A DNA stretch of 64,000 nucleotides from assembly GCA_026119855.1 (NCBI GenBank), contig JAOWBW010000322.1, positions 620,001-684,000 of the forward strand, read 5' to 3'. The DNA comes from Campanula takesimana (lineage: Eukaryota; Streptophyta; Magnoliopsida; Asterales; Campanulaceae). Positions 10,962 through 21,804 of the stretch are shown here, piece by piece. The notes under the pieces are model-generated. The model made no database searches and was not told where the DNA came from. It saw only the letters and a program-made list of their open reading frames with translations. Position numbers and translations under genes: made by a program. The number at the start of each line of letters is the position of its first letter. The stretch's first letter is position 1.

Positions 10962-10968
10962 GATATAA
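10962..10968 (+). promoter_or_regulatory. TATA box of the antisense gene inside the gypsy element
   Basis: GATATAAATA lies in a GC-richer context just inside the left LTR. About 130 bp on is a splice donor (AACAG/GTAGTG, 11097), with an acceptor (TTTCTTAG, ending 11288) ahead of the ATG at 11349. This spacing fits a self-standing plus-strand promoter with a 5' UTR intron. Confidence 0.55.
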
Positions 10969-11348
10969 ATATCCCTAACTGGCTTATTCAAAGACCTTCG
11001 GCATTTATAATCCTTGGCCATCGCTCTTGAGAGAAATATCGCTGATAACGACGTTGATTTGCTTCTTCCGTTTCCTTAATTCGCTCGATTTAACAGGTAG
11101 TGCTTCCCTTTTCATTTTCGTCGCTGGTTTCTGATTGCTAACTTTTCGCCTTCGGTCCTCTCCACCGTTCATCGGGGGTAGAAACTTAACACGCCGTGTT
11201 TTTATAACTGATAACATCACGAACCAAGCTTTTAACTTTTAACCACCGAATCTCCGGTTTCTAACCGGTTAACTTGTCTCTTTCTTAGGAATCCTGGGTC
11301 CACCTTTGATTTTATAAAGTTTTGTTGAAAAAACCTTTGACTGTGATT

Positions 11349-14300
11349 ATGGATGAATTGGAGCTGGGGAGAATGCTTCGTCCGGACCTTTTTGGTTGTT
11401 GTCGACGAACGGGAGGGATTTACCGGTACCTGATAAATGCCTGGAAAAGGCTTTCCCGGGATGCTTTTATGACCATAGGGATGGTGTATGAGTGGGAATC
11501 TTGGATCCTACCCCTGCTGTGGGAGACATGCCCCTTAGTTCATTTTGACTCGGGGAGAATGAGGGTAATAGGGGGCGAGGAACAGTTAGGGGTTTTCGTG
11601 AAAGCGGTTTTAACTCGATTCCCCGATAATGTAGATATGGCCGGTAACGCTAGAAGGTTGGTGAGATTAGGTGGAGACCGCGTGTCTGCAAGCGGCTCTA
11701 ATGCTCAGTCTTGGTTGGATGTCCCTCTGGATGACGATCTGCCCGTTCAAGGCCATAACCGCGACGTTTCCGTGGGTGCTGGGGTGATTGAAGTGACAAG
11801 CAGCGGGGATGCTTCAGAGCGAGCTGATGATGGCGACGAATTCTTGTTGGATGAACCTGCCCGGGATGTCATGGGAGATGGTTCTTCAGATACTCAGTCG
11901 GACTCACGCGGGCAACTGGAGAGGTTGGCCCCTGATACTGCTCGCAAGGTCAACTTGCTTCGTTCCCCTGTTAGGATCGTAGATTCCTTTCCTGAGGGCC
12001 CTGATAACAGGAGGACCAGTCAAGCAGGTGCGTCTAGCTCTGGCGCGGGTTTGAGGGACGAAAGCGAGGATGATGATGGTGATGAGTATTTGTCGCAGTT
12101 CCGCGTCGACCCCAAAGCCTATCTCGTCTACGGTCTTGTTGAATACGAGTCTCTCATGGGTGGGAGATCAATGACTCCTCCCTTGATCCGGGCCGAGAAC
12201 CTTGCCTGCATATTCTACCCGGCTCAGTTTGAAAACGGGCTGCGCCTTCCCTTGGATCCGTTTCTTTGTGAATTTCTTGAGCTCACCCATTGCCTGCCTA
12301 TGGACTTGACCCCGAATGCCATTCGCTATCTGGTATCCTTTATTGTCGTAAGCCGCATGCTGGGGTATGAGCCTTCTTTGTCCGCGCTCCATATTTACTT
12401 CACCCATCAAGTCACTGCGGGCTGCTTAAGCTTAAAGACCAAACCGCGGTCTGAGAAGATTTTTTCCGCTGCTACAAACAAGTTCGATCAGTGGCAAAGA
12501 TATCCCTTCGTTATTCAGAACCGTTTAGGCTGGCCATTCCCTCGTCCTGACAATTTAGCGCCGATTTCGATGTCCCGCCAAAACTTTCCTGATCCGGAAG
12601 AAGGCCGAGAGTTGAGCGCGGCGATGGAGGCCTATCTTGCCCGGTTTACGAAGAGGGTTACCCTGGACGACCAGTCCGTTGTGGAGACTCTTCAAGTTTA
12701 TGACGTCTCAGCAATTATTAGCGATGAGGAGCTCCTGATCTTTGCCGGGGTGGCCCCGAGGCGCGTTTCTGGCCCCGAGCCCAGGGTCATCATGGCCCCT
12801 ATGTTACGAGATCCTGATTGGAAAGTTCACCAATCATTTGCTTTCCTTTCTGATTGCTCGGCCTGTAATTCGGGGGAGACTTGCCCAGACCCTGGTTTAC
12901 TCGGTCTCTTCCATTGTATACTTTCGTATTATTTTTCTTGTCTTCTTTCGCTTTGTTTTTACTCGCCTGACTGTTGCTCTTGTTCGCAGACCCAAACGAT
13001 ACGATGCCACCCAAGTCCGCCGCAGAAATCAAGGTCGCGGCCAGGAAAGCCGCAGCTCTTGAAAAGCAAAGGAGAGCTGATGCCATGAAAAGGGTGGAGG
13101 CTCCTGGGGTCAAGATCCCGGTCACGGACAATGTTGATAAGTCCGGGGCGGTGGTTTCTCAGCCGCAACTGACCCGGAACCTTCCTCCGAATCCCCGCCA
13201 AGGCGCTGGCCGCGGGAAATCAGTGATTGGAACCGGACATTCCTCCCAAGCCTCCGGCGGTCTGTCTGCTGCCGAGCCCACGAAGAAACGCCCTGCTATC
13301 GTGGATCTGGCGTCCCCCCAAAGGGATAAGTATCAGAGGGTTGGCTCTTCCGCCGGTGATTTCACGGTCTTATCTCCTTCGAGAGGGACCTTATGCTCCA
13401 ATTTGTTCCCGGTGGAGTCCATAGAGGATAGAGAGCGCGCCCGGGAGTTCGGGCTTAAGATAGCCAAAGCACCTGAGGTGTATGGGGTGGATCTACACAG
13501 CCGCCGGAGCGCTAATGCCTATGTTGGTGATGGGCTGATGCACCGTCTATATTTTCCAGATTACCAACAGAAGGTCTTGGCTACTTCGAATCCTATCGCC
13601 GCCGCGGGCAACGTTGGCTTGTGCTTGACCGAGGTTCGTTTTTGACTTGGGTTATATATCGTGCTTCTCTCCGCATCGTAGTCTAATCACCTTTGTTATT
13701 TGCAGATTGCCAACGAGGTTATCTATTTGCGGACCCAACACGAGTCTGACGCCGCCGTGATCGCGGCGAGGAATAATGAGCTGATGTCGGCGAGGGAGGA
13801 GGTCCAAAAGTTGACCAAGACTGTGGAGAGCGCCGGCCAGGAATTAAAGAGTAAAGATGCGGAGGTCGTTAGCGCGGCCAAGGAGGTATCTAAATTAAGT
13901 AGTGAACTGGCCGCTGCTCGAGAAGCCAAAGAGCGGGCTGAGGCTGAGAAGGCGAGTGTTGATGCTCGCAATACTGAGCTCCTGAGGTTGTTGGAGGCGG
14001 AGAGGAAGAAGTCCGCGGAGCTGTCCAACAAAGTGGATGAGCTGGACGGCAAACTTCTTGACCAAATGCGCTATGAGAATGAACGTGAGCGGGTCTTGGA
14101 GGAGGAGAGGGGCAAGGCGGTTGCTGAATTCAAAGAGTCCGCAGAGTACTCTGACAAATTATCCGTCGCGGGCAATGAGCAATACGAACAGGCGGTGCAT
14201 ACTATTGCCCGGAATCTGGCGGCCACTGGGAAATATACTGCCCAAGAGATCACTATCCTTTGTTCCATCGTGGCCACGGATCCGGAATGCTTTAATGGTC

Positions 14301-14635
14301 ATTCCTTAGTACCTTTTGCCGATCATCAGCTTGAAGCCTTGCCCGAGTCGGTTCGGAATGCTTTGCCTCCGGTTTCACCTGTAACCGTTCAACCCTTGAT
14401 CAGAATGATAGATGACTTGCGGTTTACGGGTGACGAATCCGCCTTGTCTCTGGCCGCGGCTCTGGAGAAGGTATTTGGCCCCAATGGCCCCTTCGTTGAA
14501 GGTATTGTTCTTCCCTTTTCAGCTTTTGCCTCCGCTCTAGCCGAAGCCTCTGAAGCTCTGGCTCGTTCTACAGCTGACCATACTGCCTCTGATTCTGTTC
14601 CAGAAGTGGAAGTCAACCCGCCGCCGGGCAGCTGA
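11349..14635 (+). CDS. Antisense gene of the Retand-like element (3 exons, 1029 aa)
   Basis: Exons 11349-12864, 12990-13633 and 13706-14635 join in one frame: phase 1 at CCT/GTAATT...TTCGCAG, phase 0 at CGAG/GTTCGT...TTGCAG. Two other phase-1 donors (12895, 12916) would lengthen exon 1 slightly. The start is the ATG of MDELELGRML. The N-terminal 200 residues are acidic and of no family I know. The middle (residues about 320-470: GYEPSLSALHIYFTHQV, then NRLGWPFPRPD) resembles the plant 'putative gypsy-type transposon' domain (Transposase_28). Exon 3 is a long heptad coiled coil (AREEVQKL...LLRLLEAERKKSAEL) with a charged tail. It is transcribed against gag-pol and ends 650 bp from it. Its function in the element is not known, but the open frame suggests it is maintained. 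Confidence 0.8.
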
Positions 14636-14860
14636 AGATCAAACCGGGCTGCGTCCTGGGGCCCTTTTTGTAATAGTATTAGATTCTGTGAATTTGAACA
14701 TTTGACTCCATTTTGACATGATTTTGTAATATACTTAATTGCTCTTCTTTTGATCCTTATTTCTCCTTGCCGTTTACTTTCATTGTGTTCTATTGCTCAT
14801 GGAATCGCCAAGCATTTATTGTTCTTTCTTAAATACTTTGTTTGTTTTTCATTATTATCT

Positions 14861-15147
14861 CCCTTGGCGGGCTTACGGTCTAGCTCGAGGGCGTATGACC
14901 GCGCATCGTTCATGAGAATTCATGCAACGGTATTTCCCTTGGCGGGCTTACGGTCTAGCTCGAGGGCGTAAGACCGTGCATCGTTCATGAGAATTCATGC
15001 AACGGTATTTCCCTTGGCGGGCTTACGGTCTAGCTCGAGGGCGTATGACCATGCATCGTTCATGAGAATTCATGCAACGGAATTTCCCTTGGCGGGCTTA
15101 CGGTCTAGCTCGAGGGCGTATGACCGTGCATTGTTCATGAGAATTTA
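14861..15147. repeat. 75-bp tandem repeat, 3.8 copies, in the element's 3' region
   Basis: Units beginning CCCTTGGCGGGCTTACGG start at 14861, 14936, 15011 and 15086, an exact 75-bp period with few differences. They lie between the converging 3' ends of the antisense gene and gag-pol. Tandem repeats in the 3' untranslated region are known in Tat-lineage elements and can seed satellite DNA. Confidence 0.95.
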
Positions 15148-15289
15148 GGAAGATCTTTTATTTTAATGGGACAAACATAATATTTATTGATCTTTCATCT
15201 TTTTTCCGCTCATGGAGCCGTACATCAACATTACAATGCATAAGGTAGAAACTAGGCGGATTTCTAATAACAAGGGGGGAATACAATCT

Positions 15290-18200
15290 TCAAGGGTAAT
15301 ACTTCTTCAGGTGGTCGCTGTGCCAAGCGTTTTTCAAGTCCTTCCCTTCTTTGGTGAGGAGTCTGTAAGTCCCTTCTTTGATTATGCGGGCGATCTGATA
15401 AGGCCCTTCCCAGTTGGGCGAGAGCTTGTTATATCCGGGCTGTCTCCCCGTGACTTCAACTTTTCTCAGGACCCAGTCTCCCACGGAAAATGACCTCTTG
15501 TTCACCCTTTTGTCATGATGGATTTTGGCCTTTTGTTTGTAATTGACCATCTTTGCCCGTGCTTCCAACCGTTTTTCTTCAAGAAGGTCTAAGTCTTTTC
15601 TCCGGGCTTCCTCATTCCTTGTTTCATCAAAATGGGCGACCCTGTAGGTGGGTAGGGCTGCCTCTACGGGCGCGACCGCCTCTGATCCATATGTCAAGGA
15701 AAAGGGGGTTTCTCCTGTTGAATTCCTCGTTGTGGTTCGGACAACCCATAGGGCAGTACTGAGCTCTTCCATCCAGCGACCGCTCCTTCCCTTCAAATTT
15801 TTGTGCAAGGCGGTCATAAGCAACTTATTTGCGGCCTCGGCCTGTCCGTTTCCCTGCGGTCTTGCGACAGATGATTGCCGATGTTCTACGTTGAGTCTCT
15901 TGCATTCCGCCACAAACTTGCTTTGGAACTGGGGCCCATGATCGGAGACGATAGCCCGGGGCAAACCAAACCGGCAGAATATATGGTCGTGGATGAACTT
16001 GATAATACTTGCTTCCGTCGTGCTAGTTAGTGCCTTGGCCTCTACCCATTTTGTGAAATAATCTACTGCGACCACCACCATTTGCGCTCCGCCGGGCGCT
16101 TTGGGATAAGGCCCAATCAAATCAATTCCCCACATGTCAAATGCCCAAGTTGGGGCTACCAGGCTCTGCTCCGTGGATGTCTGCCTTGGTATGTTGGCGA
16201 ATCTCTGGCATTGATCGCATTTGCGGACATATTCCTCCGCATCTTTTTTCATTGTCGGCCAGTAATACCCGAGGAATCTGATCTTGTCGGATAATGTCCG
16301 CGCACCGGGATGCCCTCCACATACGCCCTCATGGACTTCGTATAATAAGTTGGTAATGGTCTCGGATTTCACACACCTCAGCAGGGGTTTGGTAAAAGAC
16401 CTTCGGTAAAGCACGTTGTCAATGATCGTGTATCTGGCGGCTTGTCTTCTCAAAACCTTTGCCCGATCCGGATCGCTGGGAAGGATCTCCTTTTCTATGT
16501 ATTCCGTAATCTCGTCTACCCAATCCTTCTCAGGCTCCCCTATCTGGTGGATCTCTACCCTGTCGATGGCCGGGCGTTCCGTAAATTCTATCCAACAATC
16601 CATACTGAGCTTCGCGATGTCTTCGTTTGTGATTCTTGAAAGTAAGTCCGCCTCGGAGTTTTCAGCCCGGTTAACCTGGGTCAGCTCGTGGTACTCAAAT
16701 TCCCCCAACAGGTTTGCTGCAAGTTCCTTGTATTTGAGCAGCACCGGGTGATTTGTCTCATATTCCCCTTTGACCTGATTTACCACTAGCTGTGAGTCAC
16801 TTTTTACGATCAAATTTGAGACCTTCATGTCCCGGGCTAATTCCAAGCCCGCTATCAACGCCTCGTACTCGGCTTGATTGTTGGAAACCGCGAACTTGAA
16901 CCTTAAGGCTCGTTTAAACCTTTGACCTTCCGGGGCGATCAATAGGATTCCGGCGCCACTAACGGTTTTTCCGGAGGATCCGTCAACGCTTAACGACCAA
17001 CAATTCTCCGGCCTTTCTTCATTATTCACAGCCTTCTTGCCCCGCCTTATCTTTGCCTTATCGGGCTGGTCTTTGTCCGCTTCGCTTTCCTTTACTTCAA
17101 ACGTTGTTTCTGCCACAAAGTCCGCCAGTGCTTGTGCCTTGATGGTCTTTCGCGGGGAGTAAGTTATTTGGAACTCAGTCAGTTCTATTGACCATGACGG
17201 CATTCTTCCCGAGGATTCGGGCTTATGGAGCACTTTTTTTAGCGGGGTGTCCGAATAGACCGTGATTGGGTGGGCGATGAAGTATGCCCGCAGCTTCCGA
17301 GCGGCTATGAGCAAGGCGAAAGCCAGCTTCTCAATGTTCAAGTAGCGCCCTTCTACCGCGGATAGTGACTTGGAGACATAGTACACGGGCTTCTGAAGGT
17401 CGTCCTCTTCCCTTACCAAAACCGCAGCCACAGCGTGATCTGTTGCAGCCAAGAAAACGTAGAGTTCTTCACCCAAAATGGGACTGCTCAACAGCGGCGG
17501 TTTTCCCAGGTAAGCTTTTATCTGTTCAAAAGCATTCCGGCAGTCCTCGTTCCACTCAAACCCCTCCTTTTTTCCTCCTTTCAAAGTTTTAAAGAAAGGC
17601 AGGCATTTTTCTGCCGACTTGGCGATGAACCTCCCCAAGGCCGTGATGCGGCCATTCAGCTTTTGTACCTCTTTAACACATCTGGGGGGTTGCATGTTTA
17701 TTAACGCCATGATCTTCTCCGGGTTTGCCTCTATCCCTCTCTGGTTCACCATGAAGCCCAAAAACTTCCCTGCCTTTACTCCAAAGGCGCATTTGGATGG
17801 GTTAAGCTTCATATTGTTTCTCCGGAGGCTGGTGAAAGTTTCTGTCACATCAAGGTCGTGAGAGGTCTCTTTGGTCTTGATAACCATATCGTCGATGTAA
17901 GCCTCCAGGTTCCGGCCTAATTGATCATCAAAGACGATTCCTACCATCCTTTGATATGTACCGCCCGCATTTTTCAGGCCAAACGGCATGTTGTTAAACG
18001 TGTAGGTTTTGCCCGCGGCATAGAAAGCGCATGACGGAATATCGGCCTCCTTCATTTTGATTTGATGATAGCCCGAGTAGGCATCTATAAAGCTTAATAC
18101 TCTATGGCCGGCGATAGAGTCTACTAATTGATCTATCCGGGGAAGAGGGTAACAATCCTTAGGGCAGGCCTTGTTCAAATCGGTGAAATCCACGCACATT

Positions 18201-20422
18201 CTCCACTTTCCATTTGCTTTGGTTACCATGACGACGTTGGCTAACCATTTCGGATATTTGATCGGGCTTATAATTCCTGCTTTCAGCAGCTTATCTACCT
18301 CGACTTTGATCGCCGCTTTCTTCTCCGGTGAAAAGTATCTTTCTTTCTGGAGGACCCGGGTAAATGTGGGGTCGATATTTAGTTCATGTTCGATCACCTC
18401 TCTGCTTATCCCTTCCATGTCCTCTACGGTCCAGGCGAACACGTCTAGGCTTCTTCGCAATAGCTCTATCAACACCTTTCTTTCCTCCGTGGGGATCTCT
18501 AGCCCGACTTTTATTGTCTGCTCAGGGAATGCCGGATTTATGACCACATCTTCCAAAGCATCATTAGGGCGAATATCTGCAACCTCTCGGTCATGCAGTG
18601 AATCAATTACGATGTTGATATGCTCGGTTTCCGCGGCCATACGGCGGGCTCTCCTGCTCCGCTTGAATTCTGCCCTCGTGGAGTGGAAAGACAACGTCCC
18701 GATCATGGCCGTTCCTGCGACCTCTTTTTCACTTGCTTTGGCCCTTTTTGCCTCCCTCGGGCTTCCCAGTCTTTGCCTTGCTGCGCCCTCCTTTCTCTTT
18801 CTCTCTATGACTTTGAGGAAGAGCTCGGGCTTATTCTCGATACACGCGATCCCTGTAGGGGTACTGAACTTGATTTTCTGGTGAGGGATTGAGGCAACGA
18901 TTCCAAGGGCAGCCTGAGCGGTAACTCCCAAGATCGCGTTGTACTGGGATTTTAGATCGATCACCATGAACGTGACACGGGCTGTTTTCTCGAACGGCCT
19001 TTCTCCAATGGTTACTTCGAAGTCAATGGTCCCTTTTGCGTAGACCGTATGATTCGTGAACCCTTCTAACAAGCCCGCATATGGGGTTAAGTGCGCCTCA
19101 GACATCCCCATTTCTTCTAAACAATGGAAGTAAAGTATGTCCCGTGAAGCCCCGGTATCAATGAGGACTCTTCCAATATCCGCTCTACCAATAGCCATCT
19201 TGATTGTTAACGGTTGTGTTGAATGGAAAAGGGTAGATGCCAGTTCACTTCTTCTGAAACCGATCATTTCTTCTTGCTCGGGCGGATAGGTGGGTATCAG
19301 GAATACTTTTTCCAGTCGCCTGATCTGGGCGGAAAGCTGGGTATTGCTCGGGGCTTCCTCTCCTATGTACTGGATGTCATAACGTCCTTCCCCGTCTGCA
19401 TTATTGTCTCTGACGTATTGAATATTTCCCCGCGGGGCTTCTTCTTTACTACTGGACCCCGTGATCCATTTCTTTAATTCCCCGGCCTCCACCTTTTGTT
19501 GTATTATTTTCTTCAGCTGGAAACAGTCATCGGTAGAATGCCCGTGGCTTTCATGGTATCCACACCATTTCTTTTTGTTCGCCTCGTAAGGCTTCCTCTC
19601 CAGTGGAGGTGGTGGAGGCAAAGCTTCTGCCCGCAATATCTCAGTTCTCGGTGCGATCAAAGGGGTGAAAGCACTGTCATTGCCTCTTTTAAAGTTGGGC
19701 ATGCCTCTTGGTCTGCCTCTGCCTCGGCCACCATTGTTTCCCGAGTAGCCTGAGTGATGACGAGGGTCATGAGCGGGCTCGATTCTTTCCCTAACGCTCC
19801 TGCGGGCATCGGCCATAAATGCGGGCTCTACTCCGGCCATAGCGATGGCCCTGTTATACATCTCCTCTGTCCCCTCGGGCTTTCGGCAAGCAAACTCCTG
19901 CCTCAAAGTATGGGATGTTAATCCCCCTAGGAAGCATAGCTCGATGTCGTTCCTTGTTAGATCCACAATCTGCTCGGTCATTTTCCGGAACCGAGTGATG
20001 TATGCCTTTGTGTTTTCCCCGGGGTATTGCTTAACGCCGCACAGGTCCGATTTTGGTCTTGCGGCCTCCCCTGCGCCCGCGAACGAGTTCAAGAACGAAG
20101 TCCGCAATTGCTCGTAGCTGCAGATAGAGCGTGGTTTATGGGCCAATAACCACCCCAATGCCTTCCCTTTAAAGGTGGAGGCGAGGGCTTTGCATTTCAC
20201 GGCCTCATCTGTTGAGAATAGGGCCATCTGCCCTTCAAATCGCCCAACATGGCTTTTTGAGTTAGATGAGCCGTCATACGCGTCTAGCGTGGGCACCTTT
20301 CCTCTTTGGATCGGGGAATCACTGATCCATGATGCGAAAGCGTCCATGGGTCCAACGCACTTTGTTACGTTTTGCTTGGACTCCCATAGCTCCGCGATCA
20401 TTCTTTGGAACTTTTGATCCAT
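15290..20422 (-). CDS. Gypsy gag-pol polyprotein (1710 aa open frame)
   Basis: From the ATG at 20422 the frame is open to 15290. Domains in order: retrotransposon gag (about 45-200), a zinc-knuckle-like WCGYHESHGHSTDDC (286-300), aspartic protease LIDTGASRDI (about 420-429), reverse transcriptase with FIDAYSGYHQ and YIDD (842-845), a first RNase H (LYVFLAATDHAVAAVLV), a second archaeal-type RNase H (WSLSVDGSSGKTVSGAGILL), integrase with an HHCC finger (HPGARTL...CDQCQ) and a catalytic core (WGIDLIGPY, VSDHGPQFQ, PQGNGQAEAANK). A C-terminal GPYQI block follows. The upstream part of gag lies in a different frame (see 20602-20988), so full-length translation needs a frame change near 20661. Confidence 0.95.
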   Translation of the reverse strand: MDQKFQRMIAELWESKQNVTKCVGPMDAFASWISDSPIQRGKVPTLDAYDGSSNSKSHVGRFEGQMALFSTDEAVKCKALASTFKGKALGWLLAHKPRSICSYEQLRTSFLNSFAGAGEAARPKSDLCGVKQYPGENTKAYITRFRKMTEQIVDLTRNDIELCFLGGLTSHTLRQEFACRKPEGTEEMYNRAIAMAGVEPAFMADARRSVRERIEPAHDPRHHSGYSGNNGGRGRGRPRGMPNFKRGNDSAFTPLIAPRTEILRAEALPPPPPLERKPYEANKKKWCGYHESHGHSTDDCFQLKKIIQQKVEAGELKKWITGSSSKEEAPRGNIQYVRDNNADGEGRYDIQYIGEEAPSNTQLSAQIRRLEKVFLIPTYPPEQEEMIGFRRSELASTLFHSTQPLTIKMAIGRADIGRVLIDTGASRDILYFHCLEEMGMSEAHLTPYAGLLEGFTNHTVYAKGTIDFEVTIGERPFEKTARVTFMVIDLKSQYNAILGVTAQAALGIVASIPHQKIKFSTPTGIACIENKPELFLKVIERKRKEGAARQRLGSPREAKRAKASEKEVAGTAMIGTLSFHSTRAEFKRSRRARRMAAETEHINIVIDSLHDREVADIRPNDALEDVVINPAFPEQTIKVGLEIPTEERKVLIELLRRSLDVFAWTVEDMEGISREVIEHELNIDPTFTRVLQKERYFSPEKKAAIKVEVDKLLKAGIISPIKYPKWLANVVMVTKANGKWRMCVDFTDLNKACPKDCYPLPRIDQLVDSIAGHRVLSFIDAYSGYHQIKMKEADIPSCAFYAAGKTYTFNNMPFGLKNAGGTYQRMVGIVFDDQLGRNLEAYIDDMVIKTKETSHDLDVTETFTSLRRNNMKLNPSKCAFGVKAGKFLGFMVNQRGIEANPEKIMALINMQPPRCVKEVQKLNGRITALGRFIAKSAEKCLPFFKTLKGGKKEGFEWNEDCRNAFEQIKAYLGKPPLLSSPILGEELYVFLAATDHAVAAVLVREEDDLQKPVYYVSKSLSAVEGRYLNIEKLAFALLIAARKLRAYFIAHPITVYSDTPLKKVLHKPESSGRMPSWSIELTEFQITYSPRKTIKAQALADFVAETTFEVKESEADKDQPDKAKIRRGKKAVNNEERPENCWSLSVDGSSGKTVSGAGILLIAPEGQRFKRALRFKFAVSNNQAEYEALIAGLELARDMKVSNLIVKSDSQLVVNQVKGEYETNHPVLLKYKELAANLLGEFEYHELTQVNRAENSEADLLSRITNEDIAKLSMDCWIEFTERPAIDRVEIHQIGEPEKDWVDEITEYIEKEILPSDPDRAKVLRRQAARYTIIDNVLYRRSFTKPLLRCVKSETITNLLYEVHEGVCGGHPGARTLSDKIRFLGYYWPTMKKDAEEYVRKCDQCQRFANIPRQTSTEQSLVAPTWAFDMWGIDLIGPYPKAPGGAQMVVVAVDYFTKWVEAKALTSTTEASIIKFIHDHIFCRFGLPRAIVSDHGPQFQSKFVAECKRLNVEHRQSSVARPQGNGQAEAANKLLMTALHKNLKGRSGRWMEELSTALWVVRTTTRNSTGETPFSLTYGSEAVAPVEAALPTYRVAHFDETRNEEARRKDLDLLEEKRLEARAKMVNYKQKAKIHHDKRVNKRSFSVGDWVLRKVEVTGRQPGYNKLSPNWEGPYQIARIIKEGTYRLLTKEGKDLKNAWHSDHLKKYYP

Positions 20423-20601
20423 TATGTCCCCCGTTTTAGCCCTTTTTACGGTTTCTGTAATTACATCATCATTTTTAACAATTGCCTTTCCTTTAGATTG
20501 GCCTCTTGTCTTTCTGGGCTGTGATTCTCCCTCCTCACTCTCCCCTTCATCTTCTCCCCTCTCCTCGTCATCATCTACGAGGATTGTCCGCCTTTTTCCT
20601 C

Positions 20602-20988
20602 CTACAATCCTACTGGCCCTGCTCTTGGAGCTCGCCAGATCATGGGCTTTTGATTTTTCAGGGGGCTTCTAGCATTGGCCTCGGCATTAAACAGCTCCTC
20701 GAGGGCTAGATTCAACTGTAGCCCCTCCTCTACCAGGTTCTGCCTATCTGTGAGGATCTGGATTTTCTTTTGGATTTGATCAGGGGTGAGGGGAGTAACG
20801 GGGGTCTTTTGAGTTTTGAGAGCTTTGGAAGTTTCTATACGATCTCTCAGATCTGCCTCTCTCCTTGCCCTTTGAGAAGGGGTATAGGAGTTGCCACTAA
20901 GAGTCTTATTTCCCAACCTGGCAAAAACTGATCCCTGGGGCACTTGTCCCGAAGGGCTAGCATTTGGGTTTACTTCTTTCCCAGTCAT
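20602..20988 (-). pseudogene. N-terminal gag segment, out of frame with gag-pol
   Basis: The ATG at 20988 (MTGKEVNPNASP) opens a basic, coiled-coil-like segment that ends at a stop at 20602. The gag-pol frame is open upstream of its ATG back to about 20670, in the other frame, and reads a similar charged linker. The shift coincides with a run of five G (20661-20665). It is either a one-base indel that breaks an otherwise intact element or a site of frame change. The leader before the ATG holds the primer-binding site. Confidence 0.65.
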
Positions 20989-21133
20989 TGCGAAGATTTC
21001 GTACGTCAAGAATCAACAGAAAAGACGGGGTACTCTTTTGGAAACGTGAAAAACGGAAGAACTAGACGAGGATTTGAAACGAATTAGATTGGAAAAGCAA
21101 ACGAAGCAAGAAGATTGTACTGGGAAGATTTTC

Positions 21134-21153
21134 GTTTCCCGGCAATGGAACCA
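21134..21153 (-). other. Primer-binding site of the gypsy element
   Basis: On the minus strand TGGTTCCATTGCCGGG follows the 5' LTR after one base, as expected for pairing with the CCA end of a tRNA. I could not assign the tRNA. Confidence 0.7.
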
Positions 21154-21154
21154 C

Positions 21155-21799
21155 TGATGACGCCCTAGGGTTCTGGGGTCACGGAGGTAGAACTCCAATA
21201 TAGCTGTCTCTTGATCCTGATCACAACACAAACAAGAACACCGTTAAGACCAAGGCCGGGTTGGAATCCGGCTTAGGCCCTCGGGTGTGAGAGTAAGATC
21301 TCTGAGGAAAACCTAAGTAGAGAGCTTGTGAAAGCCTTGTGTGTGTGAATAGGATAGAGCACGTACCTGGCCCATGGGGGCGGATAGAAGTATTTATATG
21401 AGTAGAAGAAGGAGGTAGGTTTAAGGTACTAACCGCCCTTGTACCGGATGGACACGCGGCAGGTCCTCATTGGTTCGGCCAGGGGAGTGGCTGGGAACGT
21501 GGCATGTTGTCAGGGAAACATGGTTCCACCACCAACCGTTATGGTGTGTCAGGTACGAACATGTAACGTCTGTTGTACGTTTGCGACAGCTGGCTGCTGC
21601 GGGCTCCGGGCAGGTGGTTGAGTGATCAACACGGGACCCTAAGAATAGCGGGAGGCAGAGCTACCTCGGTTACTGTTATCATGAAGCCCGGGTATCTCGG
21701 GCTTATAAGCCTGCGGGCTTATCCGGTTTGACGCGGTCGAACTCGCTTGTAGTGGCTTTGAACCGGGTCCGGTCCGGTCTGCGATGCTCGGTCTTATCA
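21155..21799 (-). repeat. 5' LTR of the gypsy element
   Basis: This is the 645-bp partner of 9996-10640, with TG...CA ends. The 5-bp duplication GTCTT directly follows at 21800-21804. Confidence 0.97.
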
Positions 21800-21804
21800 G
21801 TCTT

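Larger units (their letters stand above)
9996..21799 (-). mobile_element. Complete Tat/Retand-like Ty3/gypsy retrotransposon
   Basis: An 11.8-kb element bounded by two 645-bp LTRs, with the 5-bp target duplication GTCTT at 9991-9995 and 21800-21804. On the minus strand the order is 5' LTR (right), primer-binding site, gag, protease, RT, RNase H, second RNase H, integrase, tandem-repeat 3' region, 3' LTR (left). The additional archaeal-type RNase H, the large size and an antisense open reading frame between integrase and the 3' LTR are features known for the Tat/Retand lineage. Three base differences noted between LTRs point to a recent insertion. Confidence 0.95.

Noticed and set aside
18171..18884. 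Plus-strand frame of 237 codons within the gypsy element
   Set aside because: It is the complement of the reverse transcriptase region of gag-pol and has no domain of its own.
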